Source: an uncultured Oscillochloris sp.
GTDB lineage: Bacteria > Chloroflexota > Chloroflexia > Chloroflexales > Chloroflexaceae
DNA length: 32,743 nucleotides
Direction: 5' to 3'
Assembly: GCA_903877945.1 (NCBI GenBank)
Contig: CAIRFY010000042.1
Location: 1 to 32,743 of the forward strand
In this document: positions 1-7,103 of the stretch, one piece after another
Position numbering within the stretch: the stretch's first letter is position 1
Layout of the letters: each line of letters begins with the position of its first letter
The notes under the pieces: generated by a model
What the model saw: only the letters and a program-made list of their open reading frames with translations
Database searches by the model: none
What the model was told of the DNA's origin: nothing
Position numbers and translations under genes: made by a program

Positions 1-133
1 CCCAGCCCCCTCTCCCTGAGCGGGAGAGGGGGAGTCGGAGGCATCCTGCTGCGGAATCTCCCCTCTCCCCGTGAGGGAGAGGGGCAGGGGGTGAGGGCTG
101 AGCGGCAGCAGACTCCTTACTTGAAAAGTATTG
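1..133. repeat. Palindromic MITE-like element, family A (copy 1, left end outside window)
   Basis: GC-rich double-hairpin repeat whose core reads agccccctctccc ... gggagaggggcaggggg. The same core recurs at 3950-4093, 10844-10970, 21337-21392 and 22734-22786, with a degenerate half at 16027-16074. The right end carries TGAAAAGTATTG (122-133), which matches the terminal inverted repeat of the complete copy at 3950-4093 with one mismatch. It stops 3 nt before the ssb stop codon, so it forms the 3' flank of ssb. No coding capacity; a non-autonomous element is inferred. Confidence 0.75.
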
Positions 134-136
134 CTA

Positions 137-538
137 CTAGAAGGGCACCTCCTCCTCGGCAACCTCCGTCGGGGCGTCAACCTGCTCGGGGCGTGGGTCG
201 AGGAACATCACCTCCTGGGCGCGCACGAAGGTGCGGTAGCGGGTCTGGCCGCTCTCTTTATCGACCCAACTGTCATTGCGCAGGTTGCCGACCACCCGGA
301 CGCGGCGGCCCTTGTGCAGATAGGTGTTGCACAGCTCGGCGAGGTGCTCCCAGGTCTCAATGTGGGTCCAGTCGGTTTCGTAGAGCCGGGCACCCTGCTC
401 ATCCTGGCCGGCCGAGCGTTTGGTGGCCAGGTTAAAGCGGCACAGCGCCTTGCCGCTCGACAGAAAACGCATCTCCGGGTCGGCTCCCAGGCGGCCGATC
501 AGCTCGACTTGGTTCAGAGTTCCCTTGATTGCGTTCAC
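137..538 (-). CDS. ssb: Single-stranded DNA-binding protein
   Basis: A 133-residue OB-fold protein that coats single-stranded DNA during replication, repair and recombination. The N-terminus (NQVELIGRLGADPEMRF, about residues 9-25) and the central RVVGNLRNDSW stretch are typical of bacterial SSB. The C-terminus ends EEEVPF, the acidic tip with terminal Pro-Phe that recruits partner proteins such as RecQ and PriA. The start is a GTG at 538 because AGGAGG lies 6 nt upstream; an ATG at 595 would add 19 residues that look unlike SSB. The protein is short (no long glycine-rich linker), so it could be an accessory or second SSB paralogue rather than the main one. It is divergent from the histidine kinase at 711. 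Family call is firm; which paralogue it is cannot be told. Confidence 0.93.
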   Translation of the reverse strand: MNAIKGTLNQVELIGRLGADPEMRFLSSGKALCRFNLATKRSAGQDEQGARLYETDWTHIETWEHLAELCNTYLHKGRRVRVVGNLRNDSWVDKESGQTRYRTFVRAQEVMFLDPRPEQVDAPTEVAEEEVPF

Positions 539-645
539 GGCGATCCTCCTGTAGATGGGCCGAGCGTCTCCGTCGGCTCGCGTAGGCCAACACATCTGTC
601 GGCGTCGCTATCTGTACCGGGTAGGGGCGCGGGAAGGTTACGCCT

Positions 646-674
646 TTGCGCCGAGCTTTGCGGGGACGTATAAT
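646..674 (+). promoter_or_regulatory. Putative sigma70-type promoter for the histidine kinase at 711
   Basis: A perfect TATAAT -10 hexamer (669-674) lies 17 bp downstream of a weak -35, TTGCGC (646-651). The expected transcription start near 681 would give a leader of about 30 nt before the ATG at 711. No strong ribosome-binding site is visible in that leader. Confidence 0.5.
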
Positions 675-710
675 GGCCTGATGTGATGTTTCACCATAGG
701 CGATCTAGCT

Positions 711-3392
711 ATGCAACCAACTACGATGGAAGCCCTGCTTGATCTGAGCCGTCTCGTCTGTGCATCTCTTGACCTGAATGAGGTGCTTGACCGGGTGATC
801 GCGGCTGTTGCAGACCTGAGTGGGGCCGAAGAAATCTCGATAATGCTGCTTGATGATCGCAGCGATCACCTGATCATCGTTGCGTCGCAGGGGATTGACC
901 GGCAGATCTGTGAGCGTCTGCGTCTGCGGGTTGGCGATGGGATCGCTGGCTGGGCGGTGCTACACGGCCAGTCGGTTCATGTGGTGAATCCGGCCAGAGA
1001 CCCGCGCTACACACAGCTCATGCCTGATGCGCAACAGGTGCTCTTTTCGCTGCCGCTGCGGGTTCACGACCGCACGCTCGGCGCGCTGAACCTGTCTCGG
1101 CGCTTCAGCTCTGAGCCGTTTAGCCCCGATGTGATACAGGGGGTCGAGATTTTTGCTGGCCACGCCGCAATCGCGATTGCAAACGCAAACGCGACCTCAG
1201 CTCTGCGCTATGCCGCCGCCCGTGAGCAGCGCTCACGGGATCTGACGACGGCCCTCAGCCAGTTGGCCAACATCTGTAACGCCATAATTGACCAGGATCG
1301 GGTGCTTGACTTCATCCTTGAGCAACTGGCCCGCTTTGTGGCCTACGACTCGGCAGGGGTCTTTCTTTTTCACGATGTTCAGTACGCCCGACTGGTGGCT
1401 GGGCGCGGTTATCACCACGAGAACGGCCAGGTTATTGTGTTCATGTCCGGGCCGGGTTCGCCCGCCTGGGTTGTTGAGCATAACCATCAGACCGTCTACA
1501 TCCCCGATGTCCAGCAAATTGCCGACTGGCAAAGCGTGTCCAACAGCGGGATCATCCGGGCCTGGATTGGCGTACCCCTGCTGGTCAACGAGGACACGAT
1601 TGGCGTGATGACCATCGACAAATGGACTCCCGACGCCTTCGACACCGCTGATGTGCAGGTGGCCCAGATGTTTGGCGACCACATGGCGGTTGCGATCAAT
1701 AACGCCCGGCTGCTACGTGAGGCAAAGACGAGATCGAGCCAACTCCATGTGATCCATCAGTTGAGTGAGCAACTAAACGCGATCAGCGATGTGCAGACTC
1801 TGCTCGATAAGGTGGCGGGCCTCTTACATCGCTCCTTTGGCTATTACCAGGTGGGGATCGCACTGATAGAGGGCGATTATCTGGTGCTGAGGGCGGCGCG
1901 GGGGATTGTGAACGATGTCGCCGAGTTTGGCGCATTTAAGAGCATCAGCATGCTGCGCGGGTTGACGGGTTGGGTGGCCCGTCACGGCGAGACGTTGCTG
2001 GTGCATGATGTGTCCAAGGATCCGCGCTACGTTGCGGTGGATCGCCTGAGCGACACGCGCTCGGAGCTGATTGTGGCGATCCGGCAAGGCCAGACGATCT
2101 TAGGCGTCATCGACATTGAGGGTAATATCAGCGGAAGCTTTAATCAGAGCGATGTCTACCTAGCCGAGTCGCTGGCCGGGCAGGTGGCGGTGGCGCTGGC
2201 GAATATCTTGCGCTACGAGGAACTGCGCAGCACTCAGGAGCAGTTACTGCGCGGCGAGCGGCTGCGCGCTCTGGGCGAACTGGCCAGCGGGATCGCCCAC
2301 GATTTCAACAACCTGCTGGCGAGCATCCTCGGTCACTCCCAGTTGCTGATCGGTGAGACGCGGGATCTAGTGATGATCGAGGGGCTGGGGATCATCGAGC
2401 AGGCTGCCCACGATGGCGCGGCCGCCGTGCGCCGCCTCCAGAACTTCGCCCAGACAAACCGTTCGCTGCCGACCGAGGAAGTGCTGATCGATAAGATTAT
2501 TGTTGAAAGTCTGGCGATCACCCGCCCGCGCTGGCGTGATAGCTTGCAGAGCCAGGGGTTCCATCTGCAGATCATCCAGTCGCTTGGCGGCCTGCCCCTC
2601 ATGGTGGGCGACGGCCCGGCCCTGCGGGACATGGTGACGAATCTGATTCTGAATGCCCTGGATGCGATGCCGGGTGGCGGCGAACTGCACCTGCGCACGG
2701 CGCTGCTAAACGATGACGAACCCACGGCGCTGATTGAGGTGTCCGATACGGGCGTGGGTATGAGCGCCGAGGTGCGGCAGCGCATCTTCGACCCTTTCTT
2801 TTCAACCAAGGGATCCAGTGGCACCGGAATGGGTCTCGCTATGGCCTACGGCATTGTGCAGCGCCACCAGGGCAGTATCAGTGCGGAGAGCGTGCCGGGA
2901 CACGGGAGCACCTTCCAGGTTCGGCTGCCGGTGCGCAATATGGTTCCGCGCACGTTCACACCGCCGATACCGGAGGTGTCCACGCCAGTCCACTCGATAC
3001 GCATTATGGTGGTGGAGGACGACGAAGCGGTGCGCCGGGTGCTGGTGCAGATTCTGCGTCGGGCTGGCCACGATGTGGTTGATGTTGCCTCGGGCCACAG
3101 CGCGATTGAGGTGTTGGCGGTTGATCGATTTGATATGCTCTGCACCGACCTTGGCATGCCGGAAATGTCGGGGTGGGATCTGATCGCCCATACTCGCGCC
3201 ACGTACCCCCGGATGATGACGATTCTGATCACCGGCTGGGGTGAGCAGATCGATGCCGCCGAGGCTCATCTGCGCGGGGTGGATGCAATTGTCGCGAAGC
3301 CCTTTGACGCCACACGCCTGCGTCAGTTGATCGCCGATCTTCAGCGCGGCAAGAACAATGTCCAGCATGTGCTGACGTCGATGGTGGGCTGA
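711..3392 (+). CDS. Triple-GAF hybrid histidine kinase with C-terminal receiver
   Basis: Soluble sensor kinase of 893 residues with no membrane segment, so a cytoplasmic signal is likely. Three GAF domains lie at about 8-160, 183-335 and 350-502. A HisKA dimerisation helix follows, with the phospho-accepting His530 in GIAHDFNN. The ATPase domain has the N-box around Asn644/Asn648, the G1 box DTGVG (679-683), the F box DPFF (694-697) and the G2 box GTGMGL (704-709). A receiver domain fills about 763-880, with the acidic pair Asp770/Asp771, phospho-acceptor Asp813 and Lys863. All catalytic residues are present. Its stop codon overlaps the start of the next gene (TGATG), so the two are probably translated together. 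GAF ligands cannot be predicted from sequence; I see no conserved bilin-binding Cys motif. Confidence 0.93.
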   Translation: MQPTTMEALLDLSRLVCASLDLNEVLDRVIAAVADLSGAEEISIMLLDDRSDHLIIVASQGIDRQICERLRLRVGDGIAGWAVLHGQSVHVVNPARDPRYTQLMPDAQQVLFSLPLRVHDRTLGALNLSRRFSSEPFSPDVIQGVEIFAGHAAIAIANANATSALRYAAAREQRSRDLTTALSQLANICNAIIDQDRVLDFILEQLARFVAYDSAGVFLFHDVQYARLVAGRGYHHENGQVIVFMSGPGSPAWVVEHNHQTVYIPDVQQIADWQSVSNSGIIRAWIGVPLLVNEDTIGVMTIDKWTPDAFDTADVQVAQMFGDHMAVAINNARLLREAKTRSSQLHVIHQLSEQLNAISDVQTLLDKVAGLLHRSFGYYQVGIALIEGDYLVLRAARGIVNDVAEFGAFKSISMLRGLTGWVARHGETLLVHDVSKDPRYVAVDRLSDTRSELIVAIRQGQTILGVIDIEGNISGSFNQSDVYLAESLAGQVAVALANILRYEELRSTQEQLLRGERLRALGELASGIAHDFNNLLASILGHSQLLIGETRDLVMIEGLGIIEQAAHDGAAAVRRLQNFAQTNRSLPTEEVLIDKIIVESLAITRPRWRDSLQSQGFHLQIIQSLGGLPLMVGDGPALRDMVTNLILNALDAMPGGGELHLRTALLNDDEPTALIEVSDTGVGMSAEVRQRIFDPFFSTKGSSGTGMGLAMAYGIVQRHQGSISAESVPGHGSTFQVRLPVRNMVPRTFTPPIPEVSTPVHSIRIMVVEDDEAVRRVLVQILRRAGHDVVDVASGHSAIEVLAVDRFDMLCTDLGMPEMSGWDLIAHTRATYPRMMTILITGWGEQIDAAEAHLRGVDAIVAKPFDATRLRQLIADLQRGKNNVQHVLTSMVG

Positions 3393-3940
3393 TGAAGGTA
3401 CTGCGGCGACGTGTGATGTGGCAGTCAGTCGGCGTCCAGTTGGTGCGGTTGGCCTCGCTGCTGCTTGTCATCGGGCTCCTTGCGCTGGGCCTTGCCGTCG
3501 CTGTGATCGCCATCCAAGTTCAGCACGACGAGACGCGCAACGTGGATCTGCTGCTGGTGATGGCACCAGATCTGCCGTCCGCCGCCCTGATCGACCATAG
3601 TTTCGACCTCTACCACCGGGGTTACGCGGTGCATCTGGCTCTGGTTGGGCCGGGGCGCGGGCGGGCCAAGGCCGATCTGCTCACCCGTGGGGTGCCGGAG
3701 TCGGCCCTCGTGGTCGCCGCCGAGGGTGAGTCGCTGTTCACGGCTCTGGCTGTTGCTCGTGGCGACGCGCAGAGCCTGCTGGTGGTGAGCGATCCTGCCG
3801 ACCAACTGCTGAGCCTGAAGGTTGCGCAGGATCAGGGTCTCCAGGCGTATGGATCACCGACGCCGTCAGCGTCGTTGGATCTCCTCGATGTGCTGCGTGC
3901 CGCGCTTGACTACTGGCGCTATGTTCTTTTGCAGGTGTGA
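3392..3940 (+). CDS. Membrane-anchored DUF218 (YdcF/ElyC-like) protein
   Basis: A 182-residue protein with one strongly hydrophobic N-terminal segment (about residues 17-42) after a basic start, so probably anchored with its C-terminal domain outside the membrane. The rest resembles the DUF218 fold: a strand NVDLLLVMAP, a helix ending LYHRGYAVHLALVGPG, then RGVPESALVV and a late strand SLLVVSDPAD. DUF218 proteins include YdcF and ElyC, the latter linked to envelope polysaccharide metabolism. The copy is short and the usual early glycine-rich loop is altered, so activity is uncertain. Its ATG overlaps the kinase stop by one base (TGATG), suggesting translational coupling. It may be an envelope partner of the kinase; that is inference. 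Confidence 0.6.
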   Translation: MKVLRRRVMWQSVGVQLVRLASLLLVIGLLALGLAVAVIAIQVQHDETRNVDLLLVMAPDLPSAALIDHSFDLYHRGYAVHLALVGPGRGRAKADLLTRGVPESALVVAAEGESLFTALAVARGDAQSLLVVSDPADQLLSLKVAQDQGLQAYGSPTPSASLDLLDVLRAALDYWRYVLLQV

Positions 3941-3949
3941 TCCTCACAC

Positions 3950-4093
3950 CAATACCTTTCAGCCCTCACCCCCCAGCCCCCTCTCCCTGAGCGGGAGAGG
4001 GGGAGTCGGACGCATCCTGATACGGAATCTCCCCTCTCCCCGTGAGGGTGAGGGGCAAGATCGATGCAGGATCGGCTTATGTGAAAGGTATTG
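3950..4093. mobile_element. Complete MITE-like element of family A with 12-bp perfect inverted ends
   Basis: The left end CAATACCTTTCA (3950-3961) is the exact reverse complement of the right end TGAAAGGTATTG (4082-4093). Inside lie two GC-rich hairpins with the ccctctcc/ggagaggg arms shared by copies at 1, 10844, 21337 and 22734. At 144 bp with no ORF of its own it would be non-autonomous. It ends 5 nt before the ribosome-binding site of the methyltransferase, so it supplies that gene's immediate upstream region and may end transcription from the operon before it. Confidence 0.75.
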
Positions 4094-4107
4094 TTTTTAG
4101 GAGTCCC

Positions 4108-4929
4108 TTGAGCATCTACGAGTCTTACGCCCCGATTTATGACGCCATCGGCCAGGGCGCGTTTGCGGAGAACCTGACGGTGCATATTCTGGGATCGCTG
4201 CCCGCACCGCCGCGCCGTGCGCTGGATCTGGCGTGCGGCACGGGGGCGGCGGCCTTGGCTCTGGCTGCGACCGGGGCGCAGGTGGTGGGCGTGGATCGTT
4301 CGTCGGCGATGCTGCGGATCGCCCGTGCCCGCGCCCGTGATCGCGGCCTATCGGTGCGCTGGGTGGCCGCTGATATGCGCAGCCTGGGCCAGCGCACAGC
4401 GGCGCGTGGTGCGCTTCGCCCGGCCTCCTTCGACCTAATCACCTGCCTGTACGATAGCCTCAACTACCTTGCCGACCCGCACGATCTGGCGACGGTCTGC
4501 GCGGGCGTGGCTCGCCTGTTGCGCCCCGGCGGTCGGTTTGTGTTCGATCTAAACACGGTTTATGAGTTCGAAATGTGGGACGAAACCGACCAGGTTGTTT
4601 GTGACTCGCCCGACATGTTGGTCTACAACCAACTGAGCTACGACGCCGAGCAGCGCATCGCCAAGGGGCGGATCGTCTGGTTTGTGCGCGAGATCGACCA
4701 CTGGTGGCGCGGCGAGGAGATCCACGAGGAGCGCTGGTGGAGCGATGACGAGGTGGTGTCGGCCCTGGGCGCGGCGGGGCTACGGGTGGCGGCGCGGCGC
4801 ACGCCGACGTGGGAGCCAGCGCCCGCCGAGGCGCCCAGGGTAGTGTACGAGGCGTGTGCGCTAACCCTCGCGGAAGATCCGCTCGATGGCCGCCCGGCTG
4901 AGGGCGCGGTAGATATTGCGCAGAGCTAG
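4108..4929 (+). CDS. Class I SAM-dependent methyltransferase
   Basis: A 273-residue Rossmann-fold methyltransferase. SAM-binding motif I is LDLACGTG (residues 39-46), with the acidic ribose-contact residue in VVGVDRSS (about 59-66) and motif III near LLRPGGRFVFDLN (137-149). The region after it contains aromatic runs (DHWWRGEEIHEERWW) typical of small-molecule methyltransferases of the Methyltransf_25 type; the substrate is unknown. The proposed start is TTG at 4108 with AGGAG at 4099-4103; in-frame upstream starts exist (GTG 4081, 4042) but they lie in repeat sequence. The C-terminal 23 codons are antisense to the end of the SWIM gene (overlap 4861-4929), an unusual convergent overlap. Confidence 0.8.
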   Translation: MSIYESYAPIYDAIGQGAFAENLTVHILGSLPAPPRRALDLACGTGAAALALAATGAQVVGVDRSSAMLRIARARARDRGLSVRWVAADMRSLGQRTAARGALRPASFDLITCLYDSLNYLADPHDLATVCAGVARLLRPGGRFVFDLNTVYEFEMWDETDQVVCDSPDMLVYNQLSYDAEQRIAKGRIVWFVREIDHWWRGEEIHEERWWSDDEVVSALGAAGLRVAARRTPTWEPAPAEAPRVVYEACALTLAEDPLDGRPAEGAVDIAQS

Positions 4930-5721
4930 TTCGCTCTCGCCGGGGGGCGGGCCGTAGCGACGTAGCAAGGCCGTCTCCACCTCGGGGGCGACGATATGCG
5001 ATGTCAACTCGGCCAGTTCGGGGCCAGGCTCGTCGAAGGAGCCGAGTTGGTCGGCCAGGGCGGGCACCACCTCGACCGGCGCTACCGTCACGCTGACCGG
5101 ATCGGTCGCCTCGGCCCGGCGGGCGCGTAGGGCGGCGATAATCTGATCCTTGCTGCGCCCGCGCAGTTCGAAGATCAGGAAGGGATCCTCGTCGAAGCGT
5201 TCGCCGAGCAGGAAGTAGACGGCGGCGATGTGTTTGCAAGGGTTGGCGAAGTCTGGGCACGAGCAGGTGGTTGCCAAGTCACCAGAGTGCGCCGGGAACA
5301 GGTCAACGTCCGCCGCCGCAAACGCCTGCTCGATCTCCTGGGGCATCTCGCCGGCCAGGAGCTTGGCGGCGAAGATCGCCTGCTCGGACATCGCATCGGT
5401 GGCCTGCTCCCACTGCGCCTTTGAGAGCGGGATGATCGAGATCGTCACCTTGTAGGGTGTGCGCTGCGAACCCTGCACACGCGCAGCTACCTGGCCGGAT
5501 GCGATATCGATATTCAGCACAGACCCGTTGCGGGCGTAGCTGCGGCCACGGGTGAGCCGACTGCCGAAGCCGAATCCCTCCAGCACGCTGATCCAGCGTT
5601 TGGCCCACCACGACTCGCCGAAGTCGCCGCGCTGGCTCTTGGCCTTGATCCCGTCGGCGGGGATGCGCGGGCGGCGCTCCGGCCAACTCTCGTTATATCT
5701 GCTGCCTTTATGGCGGGGCAT
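4861..5721 (-). CDS. SWIM zinc-finger protein
   Basis: A 286-residue protein with a SWIM zinc finger, CxCx6CxH, formed by Cys153, Cys155, Cys162 and His164 (CSCPDFANPCKHI). SWIM fingers bind nucleic acid or partner proteins. The N-terminal part (FGESWWAKRWISVLEGFG, about 34-51) is the conserved block seen in bacterial SWIM proteins that are usually encoded beside a large SNF2-family ATPase. Such an ATPase is encoded upstream on the same strand (9381-13889), but here two other genes lie between. The start at 5721 is chosen because GAGGAG lies 7 nt upstream; an ATG at 5736 would overlap the DprA-like stop. It is the last gene of the minus-strand block and its end overlaps the methyltransferase by 69 bp. 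Confidence 0.85.
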   Translation of the reverse strand: MPRHKGSRYNESWPERRPRIPADGIKAKSQRGDFGESWWAKRWISVLEGFGFGSRLTRGRSYARNGSVLNIDIASGQVAARVQGSQRTPYKVTISIIPLSKAQWEQATDAMSEQAIFAAKLLAGEMPQEIEQAFAAADVDLFPAHSGDLATTCSCPDFANPCKHIAAVYFLLGERFDEDPFLIFELRGRSKDQIIAALRARRAEATDPVSVTVAPVEVVPALADQLGSFDEPGPELAELTSHIVAPEVETALLRRYGPPPGESELALRNIYRALSRAAIERIFREG

Positions 5722-5732
5722 GGCGAATCTCC

Positions 5733-7067
5733 TCAATCCTCATCGTGGGAATCAAACAAAGGCAATGCCAGGATCGACGATTCCTCGGCCACGTAGCGGA
5801 CTGGCTTATTGAGCTTGCGTACGTGGCCAAGATCAAGGGCACGACGTAACCAGATCTGGGTTTGTTTGATCTCTAGCTGAAAAAGTTCTGCTACCTCCCG
5901 TTCCGTGTGCGCAGCCGCCAGCGCACGTTTGATGTGCGGCCACACGATGGGAAACAGATCAGTGGGATCATCTCTGTCTGCGGTCAGCACGGGTTCCACT
6001 GTTTCAGGATTGGGCCGCGCAGGGGCTGATTCCGCTGGTGCCGGGACAATCATATCTGTCACGACAGCAGCTACCGGCTGTGTAGGTGAGTCAAAGGGAA
6101 GCGGAGTAGCCGATGCCAGATCACGACCATTCAGCCAGGAATCCAGACTAACAGTGTGGGTCAAGACGGTGCGATCAACGGCATTGCCACCCTTCTCGAT
6201 CAGGCGCTGGTTTCCAGAATGCGGATCGGCGCTACGAACGAAGAGCGGCACCCATGACCGGCGCAGATTCTCGATTGCGCCTTCCCAGGTACCGCCTTTT
6301 GCAAGGCTGGCGCTCACAACTAGGGCAAAATCACTTAGAGCGTAGATCGCCTTGTTCCGATTCATCGCATTGCCGGTATTAAAGCCAGCTTCCGGGTCGT
6401 AGGGTGAGACCAGCACCATCCGCCCCGCCCGCAACGCTGGGCGATACTTTCCCGCTACGGCTGCGCGAGCCAGACTATCGGCTAATACGCCCAGCACTAT
6501 TCCTTCGCAGTCGAGGGCGGATTGCATGGCTTCGCTGTCTACGCCACGCGCACCGCCAGAGACCACCGCCACCCCCTGACGGGCGCAGGCGAGGGAGACG
6601 GCGCGGGTAAAGTCGAGAGCTTCCTCGTCGGCATCCCGTGAGCCAACAATGGCGAGGCCACCGCTGTCCAAAAGGGATCGTTCACCGACACCATAAAGGA
6701 TCGGTGGAGAGTAACGACCGAGGCGTGTACGCAACCGTTGCGGATAGCGCGGGTCGCTGCGACCCACCACCCAGAGTCCCTTATGTGTCCAGTTCTCAAC
6801 CGCCAGCGCCAGCGCCGTCCCTCGGGCGACAAGACTCACAACTCGTTCGCCCAACGGCAATTCGGTACCAGCCGTCTGAACCCGCGTGATTCCCTCAGGT
6901 TCCAGCAGATTGGCCGGGCGTAAATCCTGCTGCTGAAGCCACTGGGCAACCTGATTATACTCACCCAAGGTAAGCGGAGACTCGCTGGCCCGTGGTCGGC
7001 CCAGGCTGCCACAGAGCAACAGAATTGCTTGCGTATCTGGATGAAGGATATGGCTGGTGACACTCAT
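5733..7067 (-). CDS. DprA/Smf-like DNA-processing protein
   Basis: A 444-residue protein with a DprA-type Rossmann fold. LAIVGSR (138-144), SGGARGVDSEA (170-180), the GNAMNRNKAIYALSD segment (232-246, corresponding to the F.RNR.I.gLS signature) and GGTWEGA (258-264) are all in order. DprA binds single-stranded DNA and loads RecA during transformation. Here the canonical motifs are somewhat altered (GGARGVD fits; RNR becomes NRNK), so it is DprA-like rather than orthodox. A C-terminal helical region (about 370-428) looks like a winged helix. A GAGGTGA ribosome-binding site precedes the ATG. It begins 36 nt after the RecQ fusion gene and is followed by the SWIM gene, so all three are likely co-transcribed. 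A SAM-independent nucleotide- or ssDNA-sensing role is inference. Confidence 0.85.
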   Translation of the reverse strand: MSVTSHILHPDTQAILLLCGSLGRPRASESPLTLGEYNQVAQWLQQQDLRPANLLEPEGITRVQTAGTELPLGERVVSLVARGTALALAVENWTHKGLWVVGRSDPRYPQRLRTRLGRYSPPILYGVGERSLLDSGGLAIVGSRDADEEALDFTRAVSLACARQGVAVVSGGARGVDSEAMQSALDCEGIVLGVLADSLARAAVAGKYRPALRAGRMVLVSPYDPEAGFNTGNAMNRNKAIYALSDFALVVSASLAKGGTWEGAIENLRRSWVPLFVRSADPHSGNQRLIEKGGNAVDRTVLTHTVSLDSWLNGRDLASATPLPFDSPTQPVAAVVTDMIVPAPAESAPARPNPETVEPVLTADRDDPTDLFPIVWPHIKRALAAAHTEREVAELFQLEIKQTQIWLRRALDLGHVRKLNKPVRYVAEESSILALPLFDSHDED

Positions 7068-7103
7068 GATCGCTCACCTCTTGACTGACGGCCAGGGTAC
7101 GGG

